A stretch of 64,000 nt of DNA from Pseudomonas solani (GCF_026072635.1 NZ_AP023081.1:3096501-3160500); one strand, 5' to 3'; numbered from the stretch's first letter, positions 16,994 to 25,541 are shown. Made by a program: numbers and translations. Notes: generated by a model not told the origin, from the sequence alone.

Positions 16994-17985
16994 TCCCTGG
17001 AACAGCTGGGTGATGGATTGCGGCAGGTTGAGGGCCATCTGCGCGTTTTCGCCGCCCAGGTAGAGCAGCGCCATCAGCAGCCCGGCAACGAGGATGCCGA
17101 AGGGGTTGAGGCGGCCGAGGAAGGCCACGGTGATGGCCGCGTAGCCGTAGCCCGGCGATACCTGCGGCACCAGCTGGCCGATGGGGCCGGTGACCTCGCC
17201 GACGCCGGCCAGGCCCGCCAGGCCGCCGCTGACCAACAGCGCCAGCCACACCAGGCGCTTCTCGCGGAAGCCGACGAAGCCGGCGGCGCGCTTGTCCAGG
17301 CCCAGTACCTTGATCTGGAAGCCGAGGAAGCTCTTGTGCAGCAGCACCCACACCGCCACCAGGGCGAACAGGGCGAAGTACAGGCCGATGTGCAGGCGCA
17401 GGTCCTCGAGCACCGGCGGCAGGCGCGAGGCATCGCCGAACATGGCCGACTCGGGGAAGTTGAAGCCGGCCGGGTCCTTCAGCGGGCCGTGCACCGCATA
17501 GAGCAGCAGGTTCAGGGCCACGTAGTTGAGCATGATGGTGGTGAGGATCTCGTTGGCGTTGAAGCGCGTGCGCAACCAGGCCGCCAGGCCACCCCAGGCG
17601 GCACCGGCGAGCATGCCGGCGGCCAGCACCAGGGCCAGGGCCCAGCGGCTTTCCCAGTCGATGATGTGCACCGCCACGGCGCTGCCGGCCAGGGCGCCCA
17701 GCAGCAGCTGGCCTTCGGCGCCGATGTTCCAGATGCGCGCCTGGTAGGCCACCGCCAGGCCCAGTGCGCAGAGCAGGATGGGCAGCGCCTTCACCAGCAG
17801 CTCGGAGATTCCGTAGAGGTCGCTGATGGGCGCCACCAGCAGGGCGTGCAGGGTTTCCAGCGGGTCATGGCCGAGGGCGACGAACAGCCCGAGCCACAGG
17901 CCAGGGTCAGCAGGCCGGCCAGCACCGGGGACAGCAGGAGCATCGCGCGCGACTGCTGCGTGCGGGGTTCCAGGGATAGCAACAT
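16883..17985 (-). CDS. ABC transporter permease, BMP/nucleoside type (NupB/YufP-like), apparent single-base frameshift
   Basis: The main frame covers 317 codons from a GTG at 17836 and includes WNIGAEGQLLLGAL, FNANEILTTIMLNYVALNLL and about eight membrane segments. Family members start about 50 residues earlier. An ATG at 17983-17985 opens MLLSLEPRTQQSRAMLLLSP, and inserting one base between 17893 and 17894 joins it smoothly to LGLFVALGHDPLETLHALLV and then to the main frame, giving a normal 367-aa protein. The gene is therefore either truncated at the first membrane helix by a 1-nt deletion or affected by a sequence error. The C-terminal ~17 residues (WSWKPEAGSLKTVQQT) come from the 159-bp repeat. 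Confidence 0.82.
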
Positions 17986-18001
17986 GAAAGGCTCCGGGCG
18001 C

Positions 18002-19540
18002 TCAGGCGGCTTGGGTCGAATCGAACTGGCCGGCCATCCAGCGGCCGACCTCCTGCGGGCTGGTGGCGACCACGGGCTTGAGCGCCGACAGCTCGCCGCT
18101 GCACAGGGCGCCGATGCGGTCGCTGATCTGGAACAGCTCGTCGAGGTCTTCGGAGATCACCAGGATCGCCGCGCCGGCATCGCGCAGGGCGATCAGCGCG
18201 CGGTGGATGGCGGCGGCGGCACCGACGTCCACGCCCCAGGTGGGGTGGGCGGCCACCAGCAGCTTCGGTTGCTGGAGGATCTCGCGGCCGAGGATGAATT
18301 TCTGCAGGTTGCCGCCGGAAAGGCTGCGGGCGGCGGTGTGGGCGTCCGGGGTCTTCACCGCGAAGCGCTGGATGATCTCGTTGGCGAAGGCCAGCACCTG
18401 GCCGCGGCGGATCATGCCCCGGCTCAGCAGCCCGCGCTGGAAGCCGGTGAGCAGGGCGTTGTCGGTCAGGCTCATGTCCGGCACCGCGCCATGGCCCAGG
18501 CGCTCGGCGGGGACGAAGGCCAGGCCGCGGGCGCGGCGGGCGTCCGGCGGCAACTGGCCCACCGGCTGGCCGGCGAAGCGGATGGCACCGGCCTGGGCGG
18601 CGGGCAGGCGGCGCTCGCCGGAGAGCAGGGCGAGCAGCTCGTCCTGGCCATTGCCGGCGACCCCGGCGATGCCGACGATCTCGCCGCTGCGCACATCGAG
18701 GCCGAGGTGCTTCAGCGACATGCCGAACGGGTCCGGGTTATGCCAGTCGAGCCCCTGCAGGCTGAGGAAGGGCGCGCCGCCGCTGGCCTTGGGGTAACTG
18801 GCGGCCAGGCCTTCGGCATCACCCACCATCAGCCGTGCCAGTTCCAGGTCGCTGCATTCGGCCGGCACGCAGTGGCCGGACACGCGGCCGCCCCGCAGCA
18901 CCGTGGCGCTCTGGCAGAGGGCGCGCACTTCGCCCAGCTTGTGGCTGATGAAGAGGATGCTGCAGCCCTCGGCAGCCAGGCGGCGCAGGGTGACGAACAG
19001 CTCGTCGGCCTCCTGCGGGGTGAGCACCGAGGTGGGCTCGTCGAGAATCAACAGGCGGATGTCCTGCATCAGGCAGCGGACGATCTCCACCCGCTGGCGC
19101 TCGCCGATGGACAGCGCGTGCACCAGGCGCCCGGGCTCCAAAGCCATGCCGTAGCGCTGGGACACCTCGCGGATGCGCGGCTCCAGTTGTTTGGGTGTGC
19201 CGGCCTCGCGGCCCAGGGCCAGGGCGATGTTCTCGGCCACGGTCAGGGTTTCGAACAGGGAGAAGTGCTGGAACACCATGCCGATGCCCAGGGCGCGGGC
19301 CTGGGCCGGGTCGCGCACGCGCAACGCCTCGCCCTGCCAGCGGATCTCGCCGGCATCCGGCTGTACCACGCCGTAGATGATCTTCATCAGCGTGCTCTTG
19401 CCGGCGCCGTTCTCGCCTAGCAGGGCGTGGATCTCGCCGGGCTCGATGCGCAGATCGACGCGGTCGTTGGCCAGGCAGCCGGGGTAGCGCTTGGTGATGC
19501 CGAGCATCTCCAGGCGCGGTGGGGGAGTGGGGCTGTTCAT
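18002..19540 (-). CDS. ABC transporter ATP-binding protein, duplicated NBD, BMP/nucleoside type (NupA/YufO-like)
   Basis: 512 aa with two fused nucleotide-binding domains. The first has Walker A GENGAGKST, signature LSIGERQR and Walker B LLILDEPTSVL. The second has a modified Walker A (GVAGNGQDEL), signature LSGGNLQK and a degenerate Walker B (LLVAAHPTWGVDVG), as in sugar and BMP-type importers where one site is catalytically weak. It powers nucleoside or nucleobase import through the two permeases. It is the first gene of the transporter run. A sigma-54-like promoter lies 36-51 bp before its start. Confidence 0.92.
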   Translation of the reverse strand: MNSPTPPPRLEMLGITKRYPGCLANDRVDLRIEPGEIHALLGENGAGKSTLMKIIYGVVQPDAGEIRWQGEALRVRDPAQARALGIGMVFQHFSLFETLTVAENIALALGREAGTPKQLEPRIREVSQRYGMALEPGRLVHALSIGERQRVEIVRCLMQDIRLLILDEPTSVLTPQEADELFVTLRRLAAEGCSILFISHKLGEVRALCQSATVLRGGRVSGHCVPAECSDLELARLMVGDAEGLAASYPKASGGAPFLSLQGLDWHNPDPFGMSLKHLGLDVRSGEIVGIAGVAGNGQDELLALLSGERRLPAAQAGAIRFAGQPVGQLPPDARRARGLAFVPAERLGHGAVPDMSLTDNALLTGFQRGLLSRGMIRRGQVLAFANEIIQRFAVKTPDAHTAARSLSGGNLQKFILGREILQQPKLLVAAHPTWGVDVGAAAAIHRALIALRDAGAAILVISEDLDELFQISDRIGALCSGELSALKPVVATSPQEVGRWMAGQFDSTQAA

Positions 19541-20277
19541 CGTGGTCTTTCCCGGAAAGAGAGCTGGCCAGACAAAGCAAAAAGCTGGCCACCGGGTCAG
19601 GAAGGCCCGCACGCGCTCGCGTGGCTGGGCGATGCGGGGGAAATGCAGCCGTCGATGGGCATTGCCGGGGCATTTTCCTGCACGCTTTCGGGGCGCCGTG
19701 GCTCCCGATGGCGCAGCGGCTATTGGACGAATTTCGACCACCGCCCCGCAGCGCCCGTGGCCACTGGCGCGGAGAAGTTGTTCCCAAGGTTATCCACAGG
19801 AATGTCCACGGCCCGTGTGGACAATGGCGGTGCACCGCGCCGGTATCCCGGCGCCCGGGTTTCTGGCAGGTGAAAATAAAGTTAGCCCCTTCAGGTGCTT
19901 ACGCGGTAGACACGGGGCCCCGCGCGCACTGGTCACGAAACGAGCAGCCCCGGCGAAGCGGCGGCCGGCGGCGCCCCGGGCGATTGCTCAAAAGGTTATC
20001 CACAGGCTTGTCCACGCTTTATGTGGGTGGTTCCAAGGCGCATTCCGGACGCTCCCGTAGGTTGGCGCCAAGCGCAGCGCGGCCCAACGATGCAGGGTCC
20101 AAAGTGGGCAATGAGGGAATGGGGTTCGGAGGGAATTCCGAGGGCACTTGCAGCACCGCACGGTGGACCGGTGAAGCGGGGTCCACCCTACGAAGTCCCG
20201 TGCCTCATTCAGCCCGGGAGCAGGGGGCAATCGTGTTGCGGGGGAGGGCCCGGCACCGGGTGGCGCCGGGCGCCGGG
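19541..20277. other. 740-bp non-coding stretch with promoter and repeated TTATCCACA elements
   Basis: No gene is supported. The stretch contains the ABC operon promoter (19576-19591) and two copies of an element starting GGTTATCCACAGG and followed by TGTCCACG. In the first (19788-19824) TGTCCAC...GTGGACA forms a perfect stem; in the second (19994 onward) the stem is imperfect. Further along is a GGTGGACC...GGTCCACC inverted repeat (20162-20187) also found at 25516-25541. TTATCCACA is a perfect DnaA-box sequence, but nothing else here suggests an origin. Confidence 0.5.
19576..19591 (-). promoter_or_regulatory. Sigma-54-type promoter of the ABC transporter operon
   Basis: Minus strand TGGCCAGCTTTTTGCT fits the -24/-12 consensus TGGCACG-N4-TTGCT, with the GG and GC dinucleotides separated by exactly 10 nt. 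It lies 36 bp upstream of the ATPase start codon. Confidence 0.68.
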
Positions 20278-21111
20278 TCAGAAGCTGAATTCCATGTTCA
20301 GGGTCGGGGTGGAGGTGCGGCTGCCACGGCCGCCGTCGACGCCGAACTTGTTGTGCCAGTACTCGTAGCCAACGCCGAACCAGAGGTTGGGCTTGATGTT
20401 CTTGCCCGGGCGCGCGGCGACCATCAGCGAGGTGCGCATCAGCGTCTCGGCGGCGGTGTCCTTGTTGTTGTAGTCCTCGCCCTTCTCGCCCACGTGGTTG
20501 ATGTAGCCCTGGAACTTGGCGGCGTGGTCGCCGACCTGGAAGGGGCGCAGCCAGGTGAGGTTGAGGTTGTAGGTGCCGTCGAAGGTCATTTCCTCGTGGC
20601 GCGCGCCGGGGATACCGGTCTGGTTGCGCTCGCGGTAGTAGAGCAGGCTCAGGTCAAGCACGCCGACGGTGTTGAACTTGAGGGTCGGGCCGAACACGAT
20701 GGCGCGCTTGTTGGAGGAGGCGCGGTTGTTGTTGCGGTTGACGTCGAAGCCGGCGGTGAAGGCGTAGTCCTTGATCAGGCCGTCGCCCTGTTTCTGGTCG
20801 AACACCCGCGAGGCGAACAGTTGGTGGCGGTACACCGCGTAGACCTCGCTGCCACCGTGGTCGGTGCCCTTGCGCGGGTCGCGGTTGTCGGAGAGGAAGA
20901 CGTCGAGGTTGAAGAAGTTGCTGCCGTACTGGTACCCGCTGGCGTGGGTGAAGCTGTAGATGCGCTTGGCGAATTTGTTCGGGTTGTTCGGGTTGGTGAA
21001 CTGCTGGCCGTAGCGGAAGCCGACGCTGTTGTTCATCCATTCCAGTGCGGCCGCTTCGCCGGCCGAGAAGAGGGCGAGAGCGACCGTGGCTCCCTGCAGT
21101 GCTTTTTTCAT
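20278..21111 (-). CDS. Second Tsx-like nucleoside-specific outer-membrane porin
   Basis: 277 aa. Signal peptide of about 23 residues (MKKALQGATVALALFSAGEAAA), then LEWMNNSVGFRYGQQF, the opening strand of Tsx/OmpK-family barrels. Amphipathic strands continue to a terminal aromatic (LNMEFSF). It resembles the porin at 2345-3160 in plan but is clearly diverged. Its position between the nucleoside ABC operon and the RutR-like/NCS2 genes supports a role in nucleoside or nucleobase entry. Two palindromes lie about 110-150 bp upstream. Confidence 0.84.
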   Translation of the reverse strand: MKKALQGATVALALFSAGEAAALEWMNNSVGFRYGQQFTNPNNPNKFAKRIYSFTHASGYQYGSNFFNLDVFLSDNRDPRKGTDHGGSEVYAVYRHQLFASRVFDQKQGDGLIKDYAFTAGFDVNRNNNRASSNKRAIVFGPTLKFNTVGVLDLSLLYYRERNQTGIPGARHEEMTFDGTYNLNLTWLRPFQVGDHAAKFQGYINHVGEKGEDYNNKDTAAETLMRTSLMVAARPGKNIKPNLWFGVGYEYWHNKFGVDGGRGSRTSTPTLNMEFSF

Positions 21112-21219
21112 TGTTATGGGCTCCTGTTCCTGGGTTCTCGATGCGTGGGCTCGGGCACCGAGGGGCGCAGTATCAGCACATCCGGATTGATCACCAAAGA
21201 ACAGAATGTAGAGCATCCC

Positions 21220-21258
21220 GATGCCGATTCGGCATCACATGATTGACTCAAAAGTCAG
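21220..21258. promoter_or_regulatory. Two adjacent palindromes between the porin and LysR genes
   Basis: GATGCCGA-T-TCGGCATC (21220-21236) is perfect around a central T. TTGACTCAAAAGTCAG (21243-21258) contains TGACT-caaa-AGTCA. They are candidate operators for the porin gene, for instance for the LysR or RutR-like regulators encoded next door. Confidence 0.42.
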
Positions 21259-21389
21259 TATTTTCAGGGCTTTAGCGGGATTGTGTACAAACCGCAAAAG
21301 CCGATGGCTCTAGCGCGCGGGCTGCAGCCGGGCGCCCCGTCCAGAGCCTCGACAGGGACAGTCATGAAAAAGATAGACGGGAATGCGGC

Positions 21390-22349
21390 CTACGGCCGGT
21401 TGCCGGGGGCACTGCGGGGTGGTGGCCGCTCTTCGCGCTCACGCAGGGTGATTTCCTCGGTCAGCTGGCGTGCCAGCGCATCCACCGCCACGGGCAGGTA
21501 GCGGCCGCTGCGCACGTAGAGGCCGAGGTCGTTGAAGATGCCACCGTTGTCGGTCAGCGGCAGGTGCACCAGGTCGCCGGCCTCGAGGTCGGCCTCGATG
21601 CCGATGCGGGTCTGGAAGGCCACGCCCATGCCGCGTTTCACCAGTTGCCGGGCCAGCTCCACCGAGCTGCTTTCCAGCGCCGGCTTGCCGGGCAGGTTGA
21701 GGCGTTTCTGCAGCGGGGCGAGCAGGTGGTGGATGGACAGTTCCTGCTTGGCCAGGATCAGCCCGTGCTCGGCGCAGGTGGCGAAGCTCACCTCGTGCAG
21801 CGAGGCCAGCGCATGCCCGCGCGGCACGATGGCGCCGAGACGGAAGTGGCCGACGCTGAGCTGTTGCAGCTCGGCGCTGCGGGGCAGGAAGAAGGCCAGG
21901 CCGAGGTCGGCGGCGCCACTCAGCACCGCCTCGGGGATGGCCTGGGAGCCCATGGCGGTGACGCCGATGGTGACCCGTGGGTAGCGCTCGTGCATGGCCT
22001 TGAGCACCCGGGGCAGCAGGTCGATGGTCACCCCTTCGACGGTGGCGATCTCCACGTGGCCGGTGCGCAGGCCCTGCATGGCATCCAGCTCCGAGCGCAC
22101 CCGCTCGACGTCCTGCAGCACCACGGTGATGTGGCGGGTGAGGATCTCCCCGGCCGGGGTCAGGCGCAGGCCGGCGGGCAGGCGGTCGAACAGCGGCGCG
22201 CCGATCTCGTCCTCCAGCTTGAGGATCTGCCGGTTCACCGCCGAGGAGGCGACGTTGAGCCGGCGCGCCGCCTCGCGGATGGAGTTGCAGCGGCGCACCA
22301 TGTCGAAATAGTGGATGGCCGGCGAGTGGATGCGCAGCTTGCCGGTCAT
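21390..22349 (-). CDS. LysR-family transcriptional regulator
   Basis: 319 aa. HTH in residues 1-65 (NSIREAARRLNVASSAVNRQILKLEDEIG), ligand domain with EIATVEGVTIDLLPRVL and VTIGVTAMGSQAIPEAVLSG. The ATG overlaps the end of the upstream IMPACT-family gene by 4 bp (ATGA), so it is probably translated from the same mRNA as that gene and the RutR-like regulator. The target is probably a nearby nucleobase uptake gene such as the porin downstream (inference). Confidence 0.85.
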   Translation of the reverse strand: MTGKLRIHSPAIHYFDMVRRCNSIREAARRLNVASSAVNRQILKLEDEIGAPLFDRLPAGLRLTPAGEILTRHITVVLQDVERVRSELDAMQGLRTGHVEIATVEGVTIDLLPRVLKAMHERYPRVTIGVTAMGSQAIPEAVLSGAADLGLAFFLPRSAELQQLSVGHFRLGAIVPRGHALASLHEVSFATCAEHGLILAKQELSIHHLLAPLQKRLNLPGKPALESSSVELARQLVKRGMGVAFQTRIGIEADLEAGDLVHLPLTDNGGIFNDLGLYVRSGRYLPVAVDALARQLTEEITLREREERPPPRSAPGNRP

Positions 22350-22945
22350 GGCGTGTCGTCCTCGATGGCGGCGAGCTGGCTGCGCCCACGGCTGATGTCG
22401 CCGAGCAGGCGTTGCAGCGGTTCCCGCTGGGCCTCCGGCAGGGCCAGTTGCAGCCAGGCGCCTTCGGCGTCGTAGTCCTCGCCTTCGAGCTGCGCCTGGA
22501 GGTCGGCCAGGCGTGCCTTGAACAGCGCCAGTTCGGCGAAGGCCAGGTGGCAGCGGAAGCGCGACAGGCGCAGCAATGGCAGGCGCTCGCCGCCTTGCAG
22601 GCACTTGGCGGCGCTGCCTCCGTAGGCGCGGGCGAGGCCGCCGGTGCCGAGCTGGATGCCGCCGTACCAGCGGATCACCACTACCGCGACCTGGTCCATG
22701 TCCTGGCCCTCGATGGCTGCCAGCATGGGGCGCCCGGCGGTGCCGCCGGGTTCACCGTCGTCGCTGAAACGGTATTGGTTACCCACCTTCCAGGCCCAGC
22801 AGTTGTGCGAGGCGGTGGGGTCGCTGGCGCCGGCGATGAAGGCCTGCGCCTCGGCCGCGCTGGTGACCGGCGCGGCGAGGGCGATGAAGCGGCTTTTGCG
22901 GATTTCCTCGCGGTATTCGCAGGGCGCGGCAAGGGTGAAGGGCAT
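22346..22945 (-). CDS. IMPACT/YigZ family protein
   Basis: 199 aa. The N-terminal UPF0029/IMPACT domain has the family motifs IRKSRFIALAAPV, HNCWAWKVG, FSDDGEPGGTAGRPML and RWYGGIQLGTGGLARAY. A C-terminal DUF1949-like ferredoxin-fold region follows. Bacterial YigZ has no settled function; the eukaryotic relative IMPACT modulates GCN1/GCN2. It is encoded between a TetR and a LysR regulator, overlapping the first by 1 bp (TGATG) and the second by 4 bp. Confidence 0.9.
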   Translation of the reverse strand: MPFTLAAPCEYREEIRKSRFIALAAPVTSAAEAQAFIAGASDPTASHNCWAWKVGNQYRFSDDGEPGGTAGRPMLAAIEGQDMDQVAVVVIRWYGGIQLGTGGLARAYGGSAAKCLQGGERLPLLRLSRFRCHLAFAELALFKARLADLQAQLEGEDYDAEGAWLQLALPEAQREPLQRLLGDISRGRSQLAAIEDDTP

Positions 22946-23616
22946 CAGCTGGCGGGTGTCGGCGGGGTCAGGCCGCAGCCCTTGAGGATGATGTGGGTGA
23001 GGCTCTGCGCGGCCACTTCGAAGTCGTCCTTGGTCAGGCGCTTGCGGCCGCTGACGCGGCAGATCTGCGAGCCGAAGTCGGCGTAGTGCTGGGTGCTGCC
23101 CCAGAGCAGGAAGATCAGGTGCGTCGGGTCGATCGGGTCCAGCTTGCCGGCGGCGATCCAGGCTTCGAACACCCCCGCGCGGCCCTTGAACCAGTCGCGG
23201 TAGTCCTGATCGAAATACTTCTCCAGGCAGGCGCCGCCGCTGATCACTTCCATGGCGAAGATCTTCGAGGCCAGGGGGAAGCGCCGCGAGAACTCCAGCT
23301 TGGCGCGGATGTAGCGGGCCAGCGCCTCGGCGGGGTCGTCGTCCACGGTCAGGGTGTTGAAGGTGCTGTCCCACAGTTCGAGGATGTTGCTCAGCACCGC
23401 CACGTACAACCCCAGCTTGTTGCTGAAGTAGTAGTGCAGGTTGGCCTTGGGCAGCCCGGCACGCACGGCGATGGTGTTCATGCTGGTGCCTTTGAAACCG
23501 TGCTTGGCGAACTCCTCCTCGGCAGCGGCGAGGATGGTTTCTTCGTTCTTCTGGCGGATGCGGCCGGCAGGCTTGCCGGTGGAGCTGGGGCTGTGGGCGG
23601 GGACCAGGACAGTCAT
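22945..23616 (-). CDS. TetR-family regulator, RutR-like
   Basis: 223 aa. HTH at about residues 25-70 (TSMNTIAVRAGLPKANLHYYF). The C-terminal domain carries the RutR signature HLIFLLWGSTQHYADF and the RutR-like LEFSRRFPLASKIFAMEV block, so it probably senses a pyrimidine or purine base. It is the second RutR-like protein of the window (see 1605-2228). It is the first gene of a three-gene overlapping run (tetR, yigZ-like, lysR) and lies 186 bp downstream of the NCS2 permease. Confidence 0.86.
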   Translation of the reverse strand: MTVLVPAHSPSSTGKPAGRIRQKNEETILAAAEEEFAKHGFKGTSMNTIAVRAGLPKANLHYYFSNKLGLYVAVLSNILELWDSTFNTLTVDDDPAEALARYIRAKLEFSRRFPLASKIFAMEVISGGACLEKYFDQDYRDWFKGRAGVFEAWIAAGKLDPIDPTHLIFLLWGSTQHYADFGSQICRVSGRKRLTKDDFEVAAQSLTHIILKGCGLTPPTPAS

Positions 23617-23706
23617 AGGTCATCCAGAGGGGTCAGGAAGCGGGCGAATGCACTGATAACCCAAGCGCGGGGCGGTCGACAAGCCAAAACTGTTGCGGCG
23701 GTCAGG

Positions 23707-23715
23707 TTATCCACA
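23707..23715 (+). other. Perfect DnaA-box sequence (TTATCCACA)
   Basis: GGTTATCCACAGG occurs in the gap between the TetR and NCS2 genes, the same core as the two copies at 19790 and 19996. Single occurrence here, function unknown. Confidence 0.35.
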
Positions 23716-23802
23716 GGTTTTGTCGGGCCTGCACCATGATGGGTCGGTTTTTTCGTGCCGTGCACCGCGCCAGGCACCGCCCTGGGCCTGGCGCGGCGTG
23801 GT

Positions 23803-25179
23803 TCAGGCGCGTTCGGCGGCACCGTCCGTCAGAGCGGCGCGTTTCTCTTCCGGCAGCACCAGGCTCAGGACGATGGCGGTGATGCCGCCGCAGGTGATGG
23901 CCGAGTCGAACAGGTTCTGCACCAGCTGCGGCATCTGGTGCAGCAGGGTCGGTTGCGCGGCGATGCCCAGGCCGACGCCGAAGGAACCGGCGATCACCAG
24001 CAGGCTGCGGCGGTCCAGCGGCGCCTGGGCGAGGATGCGGATGCCCGCCGCCGCCACGCTGCCGAACATCACCAGGGTGGCGCCGCCCAGCACCGGCTTG
24101 GGAATCTGCTGCAGCACCGCGCCGATCAGCGGGAACAGGCCGAGCACGAACAGCACGGCGCCGATGTACAGGCCGACATGGCGGCTGGCGACGCCGGTGA
24201 GCTGAATCACCCCGTTGTTCTGGGCGAAGGTGGTGTTGGGGAAGGCGCTGAAGGTGGCCGCCAGCATGCAGCTGACGCCATCGCCGAGCACGCCGCCCTT
24301 GAGCCGCGCCTCGTATTCCGGGCCCTTGAACGGCTTGCGCGAGATCATGCAGTTGGCGGTCAGGTCGCCCACGGTCTCGATGGTGCTGATGAGGTAGATC
24401 AGCGCCACCGGGATGAAGGCCGTCCAGTCGAAGCTGAAGCCGAACCTGAAGGGCAGCGGCACGCTCACCAGGGGCAGGTCGGGCAGCGCCTGGGGCACCA
24501 GCTTGCCGCTGAAGAAGGCGGCCACGCTGCCCACGGCCAGGCCGATGAGGATGGACGACAGGCGCACCCAGGGGTTGCTCGAGCGGTTCAGCAGAATGAT
24601 GGTCGCCAGCACCAGGCCGCCCAGGGCCAGGTTGCCCGGCGCGCCGAAGTCCGGGGCCTTGAAGCCGCCGCCGATATCGGTGATGCCGACCTTGATCAGG
24701 CTGACGCCGATCAGGGTGATGACGATGCCGGTGACCAGCGGGGTGATGACCCGGCGCAGGTGACCGATGAAGCGGCTGAGCACGATCTGCACGAAGGCGC
24801 CGAAGAAGCACACGCCGAAGATCATCGCCAGGATGTCCTCCGGGCTGCCGCCGCGGCTCTTCACCAGGAAGCCGGCCGACAGTACCGCACCGAGGAAGGC
24901 GAAGCTGGTGCCTTGCAGGCAGATCATCCCCGCGCCGATGCCGAATGGGCGCCGCGCCTGGAGGAAGGTGCCGACGCCGGACACCATCAGCGCCATGCTG
25001 ATCAGGTAGGGCAGGTGCGCCCCCAACCCCAGCGCGCCACCGATCACCAGCGGCGGGGTGATGATGCCGACGAAGCTGGCCAGCACATGCTGCAGCGCGG
25101 CGCAGAACGCCAGCAGCGGTTTCGGCTTGTCGTCCAGGCCGTAGATGAGTTCGGAGTTGCGTTCTTCTTCAGCGTGCAT
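23803..25179 (-). CDS. Xanthine/uracil permease, NCS2 family
   Basis: 458 aa with 12-14 hydrophobic segments. Family features include LQHVLASFVGIITPPLVIGGAL near the N-terminus, the TM8 ISTIETVGDLTA segment with the conserved Glu, and the TM10 FPNTTFAQNNGVIQLTGVASR signature (QNxGxxxLTxVxSR). It is a proton- or sodium-coupled nucleobase importer; the variants around the TM10 signature favour purines such as xanthine or urate, but specificity is not certain. The start MHAEEERNSEL is chosen over a longer frame that would include the promoter. A sigma-54-like promoter lies 62-79 bp upstream. Confidence 0.93.
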   Translation of the reverse strand: MHAEEERNSELIYGLDDKPKPLLAFCAALQHVLASFVGIITPPLVIGGALGLGAHLPYLISMALMVSGVGTFLQARRPFGIGAGMICLQGTSFAFLGAVLSAGFLVKSRGGSPEDILAMIFGVCFFGAFVQIVLSRFIGHLRRVITPLVTGIVITLIGVSLIKVGITDIGGGFKAPDFGAPGNLALGGLVLATIILLNRSSNPWVRLSSILIGLAVGSVAAFFSGKLVPQALPDLPLVSVPLPFRFGFSFDWTAFIPVALIYLISTIETVGDLTANCMISRKPFKGPEYEARLKGGVLGDGVSCMLAATFSAFPNTTFAQNNGVIQLTGVASRHVGLYIGAVLFVLGLFPLIGAVLQQIPKPVLGGATLVMFGSVAAAGIRILAQAPLDRRSLLVIAGSFGVGLGIAAQPTLLHQMPQLVQNLFDSAITCGGITAIVLSLVLPEEKRAALTDGAAERA

Positions 25180-25240
25180 GCTGGCCTCGGCAGGTTGGCG
25201 CGGCGAACCGGAGCGGCTCGCCGGGGCAGATGCCGGGCTA

Positions 25241-25258
25241 TTGCAAAAAATTGACCAG
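25241..25258 (-). promoter_or_regulatory. Sigma-54-type promoter upstream of the NCS2 permease
   Basis: Minus strand CTGGTCAATTTTTTGCAA keeps GG-N10-GC and matches the BMP promoter at 17 of 18 positions. Confidence 0.65.
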
Positions 25259-25359
25259 GTGCGCAGGTTTTTTCGCTTTCCACCCTGCAAGGCCCAGGGT
25301 TGGCGGGCGCTACGGGATAGGCGTATGGGCTGCGCTAGGTATGACCGAAGGGTTTCTCC

Positions 25360-25376
25360 TGCACCAAATCGGGGTC
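25360..25376. promoter_or_regulatory. NtrC-site-like sequence
   Basis: TGCACCAAATCGGGGTC matches 12 of 17 positions of the NtrC enhancer consensus TGCACCAAAATGGTGCA. It lies about 100 bp upstream of the NCS2 sigma-54-like promoter, a usual distance for an enhancer. The second half-site is weak. Confidence 0.35.
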
Positions 25377-25417
25377 GCCCGCTTCATTGCTGGGCGTTCG
25401 GTGGCGCTCATTCTCTC

Positions 25418-25489
25418 CGTAGGATGGGTAGAGCCCCGCGAAACCCATCGCTCCGATGATGGGTTTCGCTCCGCTCTACCCATCCTACG
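25418..25489. repeat. REP pair (BIME), near-perfect inverted repeat
   Basis: CGTAGGATGGGTAGAGC...GAAACCCATC is followed after a 5-nt spacer by its inverse GATGATGGGTTTCGC...CTACCCATCCTACG. This is the same REP family that forms the arrays around the transposase at 30.4 kb, so it is a likely product of that element. Confidence 0.8.
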
Positions 25490-25515
25490 ATTCAGTTCAG
25501 AGCGCGGCTTCGTAG

Positions 25516-25541
25516 GGTGGACCACGCTTCACCGGTCCACC
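25516..25541. repeat. GGTGGACC/GGTCCACC inverted repeat
   Basis: Perfect 8-bp arms around ACGCTTCACC, preceded by CGTAG. A copy in opposite orientation lies at 20162-20187, so this is a second small dispersed repeat family. Confidence 0.6.

Noticed and set aside
16478..19420. A 980-codon open frame on the plus strand over the ABC transporter genes
   Set aside because: Antisense to three conserved transporter genes, low-complexity composition; the part over 16.5-17.0 kb is only the tandem repeat.
19790..20004. DnaA boxes as an origin of replication
   Set aside because: Only two perfect boxes, no AT-rich unwinding region and no dnaA, dnaN, gyrB or rpmH genes nearby.
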